The notes under the pieces are model-generated. The model worked only from the letters and a program-made list of their open reading frames with translations. It was not told the origin of the DNA and made no database searches. The position numbers and the translations under genes are program-made. Below, piece by piece: positions 17,500 through 26,808 of a stretch of 64,000 nt of DNA (position 1 is the first letter of the stretch; every line of letters begins with the position of its first letter). The stretch covers positions 1 to 64,000 of the forward strand of contig NC_022550.1 in the NCBI RefSeq assembly GCF_000471965.1, read 5' to 3'. The DNA comes from Blattabacterium sp. (Nauphoeta cinerea) (GTDB lineage Bacteria; Bacteroidota; Bacteroidia; Flavobacteriales; Blattabacteriaceae).

Positions 17500-18783
17500 A
17501 TGTGTTATAAAACTTTTTTTGAAAAAGTAGTAACAATTATTTTTCAAATCCAAGAAATTCATGAATTGATCCATAATTTAGATCTAAAAAAATGGGGAGC
17601 TATAACTCTTGTTATAATTGGAAAAATATTATTTTTTGCTACTATTCTAATAATTTTAGAATTTATTTTTAATAGAGGAGTACGTTTTATAGGTAGAAGA
17701 ATAGTAAGTTCTACTCATTTTGTTTGGGATAATATTTTATATGAAAATAAAGTTTTTGATAGTCTAGCACATTTCTTTCCATTATCTATTGGGTTGATAT
17801 TAATTGAACCATTTTTTAAAAATTATCATACAATTGTTATTTATTTAGAAAAAGTATTTGATATATTATTTGTTCTAATTGTTCTACAATTTTTAATTCG
17901 AGTCGTAAATTCTATTATGAGAATAGCTACAAGTGAAAACAATCACCAAACGATAGCAGTTCGTTCTTTTTCACAATTACTTAAGATTATATCCATTATA
18001 TTTTGCATATTGGTTATTATCGCTATTCTTACAAAAAATGATCTTATTAATGTTTTAACAAGTTTAGGAGCTATAACTGCTTTTGTTATATTAGTTTTCA
18101 GAGATACAATATTAGGATTTGTTTCAGGAGTACAAATGGCTTCTACAAAAATGATAAAAGTAGGAGATTGGATTAGAATTCCTAAGTATAATATAGAAGG
18201 AACAGTTATTGAAATCAATTTAACTTCCGCAAAAATAGAAAATTTCGATAAAACTATTACTAGCGTTCCAACCTACGATTTGATTTCCACAGCAGTTACT
18301 AATTTTGAATTTATGCGTCAAAAAAATATACGTAGAATCAAAAGATCTATTTTATTTAATATACAATCATTTCATTTTTGTAATTCAGATATGTTAAAAA
18401 AATTTCAACATGTTTATTTGATAAAAAATTATATACAAAAAAAACAAAAAGAAATAGATCTTTTCAATAAAGAGAAAAATATTGATGTAAATATAAATAT
18501 AAATGGAAGGAGGTTAACGAATATCGGTCTATTTCGTCAATATGCACTAGAATATTTATCCCAACATCCTAAAATATCACAATCAGAAACTTTGATGGTT
18601 AGACATTTAGAACCTACTCCTTATGGGTTACCTGTGGAATTATATTGCTTCACAAATACTTCTGAATCTATTAAGTATGAGCAAATACAAGCTAGTGTTT
18701 TTGATCATTTATTAACAGTTGCTAAAGAATTTAATTTGGAAATTACACAAGTTACTAAAAAAGAAATTTTAAAAAGATGGTAA
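17500..18783 (+). CDS. MscS-family mechanosensitive channel, YbdG-like
   Basis: MscS-family channels release solutes during hypo-osmotic shock. The 427-residue protein has several N-terminal membrane spans. The pore helix and beta domain follow: LTSLGAITAFVILVFRDTIL, then GVQMASTKMIKVGDWIRIPK and GTVIEINLTSAKIENFDKT. The long C-terminal part after VTNFEFMRQKNIRR resembles E. coli YbdG (MscM) more than small MscS. It is the only visible osmotic safety valve in the window. The 165-bp spacer before it is AT-rich and shows no RNA gene. The 3' end overlaps pdxJ by seven bases. Confidence 0.85.
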   Translation: MCYKTFFEKVVTIIFQIQEIHELIHNLDLKKWGAITLVIIGKILFFATILIILEFIFNRGVRFIGRRIVSSTHFVWDNILYENKVFDSLAHFFPLSIGLILIEPFFKNYHTIVIYLEKVFDILFVLIVLQFLIRVVNSIMRIATSENNHQTIAVRSFSQLLKIISIIFCILVIIAILTKNDLINVLTSLGAITAFVILVFRDTILGFVSGVQMASTKMIKVGDWIRIPKYNIEGTVIEINLTSAKIENFDKTITSVPTYDLISTAVTNFEFMRQKNIRRIKRSILFNIQSFHFCNSDMLKKFQHVYLIKNYIQKKQKEIDLFNKEKNIDVNININGRRLTNIGLFRQYALEYLSQHPKISQSETLMVRHLEPTPYGLPVELYCFTNTSESIKYEQIQASVFDHLLTVAKEFNLEITQVTKKEILKRW

Positions 18784-19526
18784 GATTAAGTGTAAATTTA
18801 AACAAGATAGCTACATTAAGAAATGCAAGAGGAGGGAATATCCCAGATTTATTGCAAGTTGCAAGAGATGTTCAAAAATTCGGATGTCAAGGAATAACTA
18901 TACATCCACGTCCTGATGGAAGACATATTACATATAAAGATGTTTATGACATAAATTCTGTGATTACGACAGAATTCAATATAGAAGGAAATCCTTCTGA
19001 AAAATTTATGAAACTGGTGCTAGATATTAAACCATCACAAGTAACTTTAGTTCCTGATTCTGATAATGCGATCACATCAAATTCTGGATGGAATACTTTT
19101 TTATATCAAGATTTTTTGACTGATAAAATTATAAAATTAAAAAATCATGGAATTCGTACTTCTATTTTTTTAGATCCAAACCCGGAATTGGTTTCATATG
19201 CAGCTCAAACGGGAGCAGATAGTATAGAATTATATACTGGATATTTTTCTATAGGATATTCGGAAAAGAAATGGAACAGCATTGATCCATATATTGAAAC
19301 AGCAAAAATTATTGTTAATAATCAAATGTTCATTCATGCTGGACATGATTTAAATTTAGATAATATTTATTTTTTAATTGAAAAAATACCAAATATATCA
19401 GAAGTTTCAATTGGACATGCTTTAATTTGTGAATCTGTATATATGGGACTGGAAAACACAATACAAAGTTATTTAAAAAGAATTTATCAAGCCAGTAAAA
19501 TAAAAAAAAATGATACTGTATTCTAA
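18777..19526 (+). CDS. pdxJ: Pyridoxine 5'-phosphate synthase
   Basis: PdxJ condenses 1-deoxyxylulose 5-phosphate with 3-amino-2-oxopropyl phosphate to give pyridoxine 5'-phosphate. The 249-residue protein starts VRLSVNLNKIATLRNARGG, carrying the conserved Asn near the start. It continues with GITIHPRPDGRHI, FNIEGNPSEKF and VTLVPD (about residue 90). The phosphate-binding HAGHDLN lies near 183, and EVSIGHALICES near 206. All are family signatures. Together with pdxH later in the window it supports self-sufficiency for vitamin B6. It overlaps both neighbours by a few bases. Confidence 0.95.
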   Translation: MVRLSVNLNKIATLRNARGGNIPDLLQVARDVQKFGCQGITIHPRPDGRHITYKDVYDINSVITTEFNIEGNPSEKFMKLVLDIKPSQVTLVPDSDNAITSNSGWNTFLYQDFLTDKIIKLKNHGIRTSIFLDPNPELVSYAAQTGADSIELYTGYFSIGYSEKKWNSIDPYIETAKIIVNNQMFIHAGHDLNLDNIYFLIEKIPNISEVSIGHALICESVYMGLENTIQSYLKRIYQASKIKKNDTVF

Positions 19527-20280
19527 AATTTACGGGACGGGGTACCCCATTTTAGTTTTTCATGGTTTATTTGGAAATGGAGACAATTGGGTTTCTTTTG
19601 CTAAAGAATTTGAAAAATTTTATCAAATTCACTTGTTGGATATTAGAAATCATGGAAAAAGTTTTGTTTCCCATGAAATGAATTATGATGTCATATCAGA
19701 AGATATATTAAAATATATTTATTATTACAAATTAAATCATCCTATATTATTAGGACATTCTATGGGAGGAAGGGCCGTCATGAAGTTTTCTATAAAATAT
19801 CCTATGATTCCCAAAAAATTAATCATTGTGGATATCAGTCCTAAAGCTTATATTAATACTAATCAAAAAAAATTAATTCATATTTTAAAAAAAGTGGATT
19901 TTGATATCATCAATACTAGAAAAGATCTAGATTTTTTTTTAAAAAGATGGATTTCTGATTTGAAAATTAGATCGTTTTTTTCTAAATGTACTCAAAGACA
20001 AAAAAATGGGAAATTATGTTTTCATTTTTCTTTATCAAATATTGAAAAAAATTATGATGATTTAATTCATAAAGAAATAAAAAATGGTTCTTATCATGGT
20101 CCTGTATTATTTTTGCGAGGAGAATATTCGAATTATCTTCTTGATCAAGATTATAATCATATACGAAAATTATTTTCCCAATCTAAAATTTGGACGGTGA
20201 ATAAATCTGATCACTGGATTCATGTAGAAAACCCCACGGATTTTCATGAAAAAATCAGTATTTTTTTAAACGAAACATAA
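19510..20280 (+). CDS. Alpha/beta-fold hydrolase, YbfF-type esterase
   Basis: The 256-residue protein is a cytoplasmic serine hydrolase without a signal peptide. It has the oxyanion segment VFHGLFGNGDNW (about residues 16-27) and the nucleophile elbow GHSMGGRAVM near 81-90. The acid is probably supplied by the segment near LRGEYSNYLLDQDY, and the catalytic His is in KSDHWIHVENP near 235. The arrangement resembles the YbfF acyl-CoA/ester hydrolase family. The natural substrate is unknown. It overlaps the end of pdxJ by 17 bases and so is probably cotranscribed with it. Confidence 0.8.
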   Translation: MILYSKIYGTGYPILVFHGLFGNGDNWVSFAKEFEKFYQIHLLDIRNHGKSFVSHEMNYDVISEDILKYIYYYKLNHPILLGHSMGGRAVMKFSIKYPMIPKKLIIVDISPKAYINTNQKKLIHILKKVDFDIINTRKDLDFFLKRWISDLKIRSFFSKCTQRQKNGKLCFHFSLSNIEKNYDDLIHKEIKNGSYHGPVLFLRGEYSNYLLDQDYNHIRKLFSQSKIWTVNKSDHWIHVENPTDFHEKISIFLNET

Positions 20281-20318
20281 TTTATGTATATTATTTTTTT
20301 TAATTAAAAAAATTTATT

Positions 20319-22589
20319 ATGATTTTTGATCTTGATATGATTCGAAATTTTTACTCAAGCTTTTTACATAAGATTGAAAAAATTCGAAATGTCATAGATC
20401 ATCCTATGACTTATTCGGAAAAAATTTTGTATTCTCATTTATTTATCGAAAATAATTATAAATCCATAAATTTTAAAGATAAATATTATATGAATTTTTT
20501 ACCCGATCGTATTGTGATGCAAGATGCTACAGCTCAAATGACATTGCTTCAATTTATGCAAACTAAAAAATATAAAACGTCTGTTCCAACTTCTATTCAT
20601 TGTGATCATCTTATATCTGCTCAATTTGGAGCAGATTTGGACTTAAAAAATTCCATAAATAAAAATAAAGAAATTTATAATTTTTTAAGATCGGCGTCTT
20701 GTAAATATGGAATAGATTTTTGGGGACCTGGATCAGGGATTATTCATCAGGTTATTCTAGAAAGTTATGCATTTCCTGGAGGAGTCATTATAGGGACAGA
20801 TTCTCATACCCCTAATGCTGGAGGATTAGGGATGTTAGGAATAGGAGTTGGAGGTTCTGATGCGGCCGAAGTTATGTCTGGATCCCTTTTAGAATTAAAG
20901 TTTCCTAAAATAATTGGAGTAAATTTAATTGGTAAAATTAATGGATGGACTTCTCCTAAAGATGTTATATTAAAATTATCTGGTATGATTGGAGTATCAG
21001 GAGCTATAAATCATATTATTGAATATTTTGGAGAGGGGGTTGATAGTATTTCTTGTGTAGGCAAGGCTACCATATGCAATATGGGTGCAGAAATAGGGGC
21101 TACAGCTTCTTTATTTCCTTATGATGTTAAAATGAAAGATTTTTTGATAAAAAATGGAAGAATTCAAGTATCTATAATGGCAGAAAAAATAAAAAATTTT
21201 TTAAAAGCAGATCCAGAAGTTTATCAAAATCCATATCATTACTATGATCAAGTCATAAAAATAGATTTAAGTGTTTTAGAGCCACATATTAACGGTCCTT
21301 TTACTCCAGATATAGCAACTCCTATTTCTAAAATGAAAGAAGAAGCAGCTAAAAATAATTGGCCTACAAAAATTGAAGTAGGATTGATCGGTTCTTGCAC
21401 AAATTCTTCTTACGAAGATTTCTCAAAAGTAATATCAATAATTCAACAAGCAAAAAAGAAAAAATTGAAAATGAATTCAGAATATATGATATCGCCGGGG
21501 TCTAAAAAAGTTTTTTCTCTTATAAAAAATGCAGGATTTTTATCAATTTTTAAAGAATTTGGAGCTAAAATTTTTTCTAATGCTTGTGGCCCTTGTATTG
21601 GACAATGGATTAGAAAAGAAAATCAAGAAAATGTAAAAAATACAATTATTCATACTTTTAATAGGAATTTTTCATCTCGGAATGACGGAAATCCAAAAAC
21701 ACATGCTTTTATCGCTTCTCCAGAAATTGTTACAGCTTTAGTTTTTTCTGGAGATTTAACATTTAATCCTATGAAAGATAAATTGAAAAATGAAATGGGT
21801 GAGGATGTCAAGTTTGAAGAGCCTAAATCAATGGAAACTCCTACAAGGAATTTTAAATCAGAAGAATTAGGATATGAAAGTTTTTTAAAAAAAGAAAATA
21901 AACAAAATTTGTCTGTAATTATAAAAAAAAACTCTAAAAGATTACAGGTATTGTCCCCTTTTTTGGCGTGGGATAGAAATCATTTGTTGAATCTTAGACT
22001 TTTAATAAAAATTAAAGGAAAATGCACTACAGATCATATTTCAATGGCAGGACCATGGTTAAAATATAGAGGTCATCTTGAAAAGATTTCTGAAAATTTA
22101 TTAATGGGGGCTATAAACGCTTTTAATCATGAAAAAAATAAAATAAAAAATATTATAACAGATAATTATGATACGGTTTATAATGTAGCCAAATTTTATC
22201 AATCAAAAAATATACAAACTTTAATTGTAGGAGAGGATAATTATGGAGAAGGTTCATCAAGAGAGCATGCTGCTATGGAACCTCGTTTTTTGGGAGTTCG
22301 TGTGGTTCTTGTTAAATCTTTCTCTAGAATACATGAAACTAATTTAAAAAAACAAGGAATTTTAGCTTTAACTTTTTTAAATCCGGACGACTATTACAAA
22401 ATACAAGAAGAAGACATATTACATTTTTATATAAAAAATATATGTCCTAATAAAAATATAGAAGTGGAATTAATTCATAAAAATGGAAATAAAGAAAAAA
22501 TAAGAATTTGTCATTCTTATAATAATAAGCAAATTCAATGGTTTAAAGCAGGTTCTTCTTTAAATTTCATCAGAAAACAAACAATATGA
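20319..22589 (+). CDS. Aconitate hydratase
   Basis: Aconitase converts citrate to isocitrate through a 4Fe-4S cluster. The 756-residue protein resembles the mitochondrial-type aconitases of Bacteroidota. It has MQDATAQM near residue 67, GTDSHTPNAGGLGMLGIGVG near 160, and GSCTNSSYEDF near 355 with the first cluster Cys. NACGPCIGQW holds the other two Cys, and GEDNYGEGSSREHAA is in the swivel domain. All cluster and active-site regions look intact. With sucD and the E2 gene in this window it suggests a working TCA segment. yidD overlaps its end by four bases. The suf genes that could supply its cluster lie further downstream on the same strand. Confidence 0.95.
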   Translation: MIFDLDMIRNFYSSFLHKIEKIRNVIDHPMTYSEKILYSHLFIENNYKSINFKDKYYMNFLPDRIVMQDATAQMTLLQFMQTKKYKTSVPTSIHCDHLISAQFGADLDLKNSINKNKEIYNFLRSASCKYGIDFWGPGSGIIHQVILESYAFPGGVIIGTDSHTPNAGGLGMLGIGVGGSDAAEVMSGSLLELKFPKIIGVNLIGKINGWTSPKDVILKLSGMIGVSGAINHIIEYFGEGVDSISCVGKATICNMGAEIGATASLFPYDVKMKDFLIKNGRIQVSIMAEKIKNFLKADPEVYQNPYHYYDQVIKIDLSVLEPHINGPFTPDIATPISKMKEEAAKNNWPTKIEVGLIGSCTNSSYEDFSKVISIIQQAKKKKLKMNSEYMISPGSKKVFSLIKNAGFLSIFKEFGAKIFSNACGPCIGQWIRKENQENVKNTIIHTFNRNFSSRNDGNPKTHAFIASPEIVTALVFSGDLTFNPMKDKLKNEMGEDVKFEEPKSMETPTRNFKSEELGYESFLKKENKQNLSVIIKKNSKRLQVLSPFLAWDRNHLLNLRLLIKIKGKCTTDHISMAGPWLKYRGHLEKISENLLMGAINAFNHEKNKIKNIITDNYDTVYNVAKFYQSKNIQTLIVGEDNYGEGSSREHAAMEPRFLGVRVVLVKSFSRIHETNLKKQGILALTFLNPDDYYKIQEEDILHFYIKNICPNKNIEVELIHKNGNKEKIRICHSYNNKQIQWFKAGSSLNFIRKQTI

Positions 22590-22804
22590 AAATTGCAAAA
22601 ATTTTACTAATCAAAATCATTAGATTATATCAAATAGGGGTATCTCCATGGATAGGAAACAATTGTAGATATATTCCAACTTGTTCAAATTATATGATTT
22701 TCTCATTAAATAAATGGAATTTTTTTAAAGCTATTTTTTTAAGTATAAAAAGAATCATTAAATGTAATCCTTGGGGTCCATCAGATTACAATTATCCAAA
22801 ATAA
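22586..22804 (+). CDS. yidD: Membrane protein insertion efficiency factor YidD
   Basis: YidD is a small, membrane-associated protein that aids YidC-dependent insertion. The 72-residue product has the signature RLYQIGVSPW, followed by the Cys-containing CRYIPTCSNYM. It ends in IIKCNPWGPSDYNYP, which corresponds to the family's conserved R/KCNPWxxxxYDPVP region. The ATG overlaps the aconitase stop as ATGA, suggesting coupling. In many bacteria yidD sits near rpmH-rnpA. Here rpmH is 12 kb away, so that linkage is broken. Confidence 0.92.
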   Translation: MKIAKILLIKIIRLYQIGVSPWIGNNCRYIPTCSNYMIFSLNKWNFFKAIFLSIKRIIKCNPWGPSDYNYPK

Positions 22805-22811
22805 ATTAATC

Positions 22812-23696
22812 ATGGGAAAAACATTAGAGTATATTAATTGGGATCCTATTCACAAATTTGTTTTATGGAAAGGTTTTTGTATTCATATTTATAGTCTAAT
22901 GTTTGTGATTTCTTTTTTATTAGGATGGTATATCATGAAATATATTTATCAAAACGATAATATAGATACAAAATATCTGGATCCTTTATTCATTTGTACT
23001 TTTTTGGGAACTCTTATAGGAGCAAGACTAGGTCAAGTTTTATTCTATGATTTATCATATTTTTCAGATCATTGGATTGAAGCCATTCTTCCTATAAAAG
23101 AAAATAAACATAATTCCTTATTAGGATTTATAAAAGGTTATGAATTTATTGGTTTCAGGGGATTATCTAGTCATGGTGCAACTATAGGAATTATTTTATC
23201 TAGTTTTTTTTATAAAAAAATCATATTGAAAAAAAAATCTTTTATTTGGTTATGTGATCGATTATGTATCCCCGTATCAATATCTGCTGTTTTTATTAGG
23301 GTCGGAAATTTTTTTAATTCTGAAATAGTGGGAAAACCATGTAATGAAAAATTACCTTGGTCCGTTAAATTTATCCAAATGGATACAGAATATGGGGAAA
23401 TAGTCCCTAGACATCCTGCACAAATCTATGAATCTATTGGTTATTTTGTAATTTTTTTATTGCTATGGTATTTTTATAAAATAGGAAAAAAAAATTATGA
23501 CGGATTTTTATCCGGAATATTTTTTATTTTACTTTGGTCTATACGTTTTTTATTAGAATTTGTAAAAGAACCACAAGGAGAAGAATTTATTAATTTTTTA
23601 TCTATAAATACAGGTCAATGGCTTAGCATTCCTTTTATTATTTTGGGATTTTTTATTCTCAATTTATCAAAAATTAAGAAATATTTTTTTTCGTGA
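22812..23696 (+). CDS. lgt: Phosphatidylglycerol-prolipoprotein diacylglyceryl transferase
   Basis: Lgt attaches diacylglycerol to the lipobox cysteine of prolipoproteins. The 294-residue protein has about seven membrane spans. It shows IGARLGQVLFYD near residue 72, the conserved GLSSHGATIG near 117, and IRVGNFFNSEIVG near 173, which corresponds to the Lgt signature H/GRIGNFINGE. Near 197 is PRHPAQIYE. The His of the SSHG segment and the signature Asn and Glu residues are retained. With lnt it shows that lipoprotein maturation is kept, although lspA is not in this window. Confidence 0.94.
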   Translation: MGKTLEYINWDPIHKFVLWKGFCIHIYSLMFVISFLLGWYIMKYIYQNDNIDTKYLDPLFICTFLGTLIGARLGQVLFYDLSYFSDHWIEAILPIKENKHNSLLGFIKGYEFIGFRGLSSHGATIGIILSSFFYKKIILKKKSFIWLCDRLCIPVSISAVFIRVGNFFNSEIVGKPCNEKLPWSVKFIQMDTEYGEIVPRHPAQIYESIGYFVIFLLLWYFYKIGKKNYDGFLSGIFFILLWSIRFLLEFVKEPQGEEFINFLSINTGQWLSIPFIILGFFILNLSKIKKYFFS

Positions 23697-24196
23697 TGAA
23701 AAAAATTAATATTTTTTATTATTTGATAATGTGTTTTTCTATAAATTCATCTGAAAAAATTTATTACGATTCTGATATGTTTTTAGATATCGGAAATTCA
23801 CTAGAAATAGAATTTATTAAAGATGGAGAACTATATTTTAGGAATAACAATTATATCATTAAAAAAATAGATATAGAGTTAGCGTATTCTGATACAGAAA
23901 AAAAAAATGGATTAAAATATAGATCTGATTTAAAAGAAAATAGAGGAATGTTATTTTTATTGAAAAATAAAGAAGAGTATGAACATATAAATATGAAAGA
24001 TGTACGAATTCCTTTAGATATTGTATACATCAATCAATTTAATACTGTTGTTTTTGTTAATAAATACGTAACTCCTATGAAGAATATAGAAATAATTAAT
24101 TTATCTTCTCCTATAAAATATGTTTTGGAAATTAATGCTGGTATGTCAGATCAATGGGGAATAAAAGAAGGAATAACAAAAATCACTTTCAAATGA
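23696..24196 (+). CDS. DUF192 family protein
   Basis: The function of DUF192 proteins is unknown. Residues from about 58 carry the domain: IELAYSDTEKKNGLKYR, then RGMLFLL, INMKDVRIPLDIVYI and KYVLEINAGMSDQWGI. All are recognisable family positions. The N-terminus is hydrophobic with a Cys (YYLIMCFSINSS), where flavobacterial relatives have a lipoprotein signal. Here the residue before Cys is Met rather than Gly, Ala or Ser, so lipid modification is doubtful. I chose the ATG overlapping the lgt stop by one base over the GTG three bases earlier. Confidence 0.82.
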   Translation: MKKINIFYYLIMCFSINSSEKIYYDSDMFLDIGNSLEIEFIKDGELYFRNNNYIIKKIDIELAYSDTEKKNGLKYRSDLKENRGMLFLLKNKEEYEHINMKDVRIPLDIVYINQFNTVVFVNKYVTPMKNIEIINLSSPIKYVLEINAGMSDQWGIKEGITKITFK

Positions 24197-24250
24197 ATAA
24201 TGATACAAAAAATTTATATTTATCCTTTGTAATAAAAAATTGTAAATATT

Positions 24251-24580
24251 ATGGTTTTTATATCTGAAAAAGCTAAAAGTAAATTGATTTCTATTATGAA
24301 AAAAGAGGGACTTTCTCATAATATTTCTTTCGTTAGATTTGGAGTTAAAACTGGAGGATGTTCAGGGATGTCTTATGAACTTACTTTCGATCAAAAAAAA
24401 CAAGAAGGGGATAAACTTTTTCAACATGAAGAAATGAAGATATTGATAGATCAAAATAGTATTCCTTATTTAGAAGGTACAACATTAGAATATTCAGATG
24501 GATTAGATGGAAAGGGGTTTTATTTTAATAATCCTAAAGCAAAACATACTTGTGGTTGTGGAAAAAGTTTTTCATCATAA
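24251..24580 (+). CDS. Fe-S cluster assembly A-type protein (SufA/IscA/ErpA family)
   Basis: A-type carriers receive Fe-S clusters from the SUF scaffold and deliver them to apoproteins. The 109-residue protein has the three conserved cysteines, in [11 protein letters not shown] near residue 37 and HTCGCGKSF near the C-terminus. It heads the suf cluster, its stop overlaps the sufB start as TAATG, and the order A-B-C-D-S is kept. SufA is the likely role, but ErpA-like function cannot be excluded by sequence alone. Confidence 0.92.
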   Translation: MVFISEKAKSKLISIMKKEGLSHNISFVRFGVKTGGCSGMSYELTFDQKKQEGDKLFQHEEMKILIDQNSIPYLEGTTLEYSDGLDGKGFYFNNPKAKHTCGCGKSFSS

Positions 24581-26022
24581 TGAAAAAAAATAATAAAATC
24601 CTGAAAGATTTTGCTGATTCTGAATACAAATATGGATTTTATACTCCAATAGAATCAGACAAAATTCCAGTAGGTTTAAATGAAGATGTTATCCGTAAAA
24701 TAACAGAAAAAAAAAAGGAACCCACATGGATGTTGGATTGGAGATTAGAATCTTATCATATATGGAATAAAATGGATTATCCAAAATGGGCAAATATAAA
24801 GTATAAAATTCCAGATTTTCAAAAAATAAGTTATTATTCTGCTCCTAAAAAAAAAATAAATTTAAATAATTTAGAAGAAGTAGATCCAGAATTAATAAAT
24901 ACATTTAATAAATTAGGAATTCCTATAGAAGAACAAAAAATCCTTTCAGGTGTAGCGACAGATATAGTATTAGACTCTGTTTCTTTAGCTACTACATTTC
25001 AAAATAAATTAAAAAATCAAGGGATTATATTTTGCTCCATCAACGATGCTATGAAAAAATATCCAAGTCTTGTAAAAAAATATTTAGGTTCAGTTGTTTC
25101 AAAAAAAGATAATTTTTATGCGGCTTTAAATTCAGCTGTATTTTCAGATGGTTCTTTTTGTTATATTCCAAAAGGGGTTCGTTGTCCTATGGAGTTATCC
25201 ACATATTTTCGTATCAATGAAAATAAAACAGGTCAATTTGAAAGAACTTTAATTATCGCAGATGAAAATTCATACGTTAGTTATTTAGAAGGATGTACTG
25301 CTCCCCAAAGAAAAGAAAATCAGCTACATGCAGCTGTAGTAGAAATTATCGCATTGGAAAATGCTGAAGTGAAATATTCAACCGTTCAAAATTGGTTCCC
25401 TGGAAATAAAAAAGGAGAAGGAGGTGTTTTTAATTTTGTGACAAAACGTGGTTTATGTGAGAAAGGAGCAAAAATATCTTGGATCCAAGTGGAAACGGGT
25501 TCTTCAATTACCTGGAAATATCCATCTTGCATTCTAAAAGGAGATTTTTCCATGGGGCAATTTTATTCTTTAGCTTTAACTAAAAATTTTCAACAAGCAG
25601 ATACGGGAACTAAAATGATACATATAGGAAAACATACAAAAAGTGTTATTATATCAAAAGGAATATCTGCTGGTAAAGCTCAAAACAATTATAGAGGCTT
25701 GGTTAAAATTACTTCTCAAGCAATTCAATCCCATAATTTTTCTCAATGTGATTCTTTATTAATTGGAGATAAATGTGGAGCTCATACTTTTCCGGATATT
25801 CATGTATATAATTCCAATTCTAAAGTTGAACATGAAGCCACGACTTCAAAAATTGGAGAAGATCAAATTTTTTATTGTAATCAAAGAGGAATCAATACAG
25901 AGAAAGCTATTTCTCTAATTGTTCATGGTTTTAGTAATGATATTTTGGAAAAACTTCCTATGGAATTTGCAGTAGAGGCTAGAAAACTTTTGGAAATTTC
26001 TTTGGAAGGATCTGTAGGATAA
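24580..26022 (+). CDS. sufB: Fe-S cluster assembly scaffold protein SufB
   Basis: SufB is the scaffold on which SufBCD assembles Fe-S clusters. The 480-residue protein starts [20 protein letters not shown], matching Bacteroidota SufB. It contains [40 protein letters not shown] and the C-terminal [11 protein letters not shown] and YCNQRGI segments. The Cys in DKCGAHTF corresponds to the known functional Cys405 of E. coli SufB. I start at the ATG overlapping the sufA-like stop rather than 30 bases earlier, because the longer form adds residues read through the end of the previous gene. Confidence 0.96.
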   Translation: MKKNNKILKDFADSEYKYGFYTPIESDKIPVGLNEDVIRKITEKKKEPTWMLDWRLESYHIWNKMDYPKWANIKYKIPDFQKISYYSAPKKKINLNNLEEVDPELINTFNKLGIPIEEQKILSGVATDIVLDSVSLATTFQNKLKNQGIIFCSINDAMKKYPSLVKKYLGSVVSKKDNFYAALNSAVFSDGSFCYIPKGVRCPMELSTYFRINENKTGQFERTLIIADENSYVSYLEGCTAPQRKENQLHAAVVEIIALENAEVKYSTVQNWFPGNKKGEGGVFNFVTKRGLCEKGAKISWIQVETGSSITWKYPSCILKGDFSMGQFYSLALTKNFQQADTGTKMIHIGKHTKSVIISKGISAGKAQNNYRGLVKITSQAIQSHNFSQCDSLLIGDKCGAHTFPDIHVYNSNSKVEHEATTSKIGEDQIFYCNQRGINTEKAISLIVHGFSNDILEKLPMEFAVEARKLLEISLEGSVG

Positions 26023-26034
26023 TAATAAAAAATT

Positions 26035-26790
26035 ATGATGTTAAATATAGAAAATTTACATGCTTATATAGAAAATAAAAAGGTACTCAAAGGAGTGAAT
26101 TTGAAAATCAATGCAGGAGAAAGTCATGTTATTATGGGGCCTAATGGTTCTGGAAAAAGTACTCTTGCCTCTATAATAGCAGGTAAAAAAGATTATAAAA
26201 TAACTGAGGGAAATATTTATTTCTTAAATCATAATTTAAAAAATTATTCTCCGGAAGAACGAGCTCATTTAGGTATTTTTCTTTCTTTTCAGCATCCAAT
26301 TGAAATCCCAGGAGTGTCTATTGTTAATTTTATTAAAACAGCAATTAATTCCATTTGCAATGCACGGAATATAAAAAAAATGTCTGCTAAAGATATTTTA
26401 TTAAAAATAAAGGAAAAGTCTTCTTTATTAAAAATTGAAAAAAATTTTTTTCATCGTTCTTTAAATGAAGGTTTTTCTGGGGGAGAAAAAAAACGTAACG
26501 AAATATTTCAAATGATAATGTTAGATCCTTTGTTCTCTATATTAGATGAAATAGATTCAGGTTTAGATATAGATGCTTTGCGAATAGTAGCTAAAGGAAT
26601 TAACGACTTTAGAAATAAAAAAAACTCTATTTTAGTTATCACTCATTATAAAAGATTATTAGATTATCTTTTATCAGATTATATTATACATATTTTATAT
26701 AATGGAAAAATTATTCAGTCAGGAGATAAAAAATTAGCTGAAAAATTGGAGCAAAAAGGATATGATTGGATAATGAAGAATCAAGAGTAA
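26035..26790 (+). CDS. sufC: Fe-S cluster assembly ATPase SufC
   Basis: SufC is the ABC-type ATPase that drives conformational change in the SufBCD complex in the cytoplasm. The 251-residue protein has Walker A GPNGSGKST near residue 38, Q-loop LSFQHPIEIPGVS near 84, ABC signature FSGGEKKRNEI near 148, and Walker B FSILDEIDSGLDIDAL near 168. The H-loop VITHYKRLL follows. The stretch FSGGEKKRNEIFQM is diagnostic of SufC rather than a transporter ATPase. Two ATGs stand at the start; the first is used. Confidence 0.96.
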   Translation: MMLNIENLHAYIENKKVLKGVNLKINAGESHVIMGPNGSGKSTLASIIAGKKDYKITEGNIYFLNHNLKNYSPEERAHLGIFLSFQHPIEIPGVSIVNFIKTAINSICNARNIKKMSAKDILLKIKEKSSLLKIEKNFFHRSLNEGFSGGEKKRNEIFQMIMLDPLFSILDEIDSGLDIDALRIVAKGINDFRNKKNSILVITHYKRLLDYLLSDYIIHILYNGKIIQSGDKKLAEKLEQKGYDWIMKNQE

Positions 26791-26808
26791 TTACTTAACT
26801 TTATATAA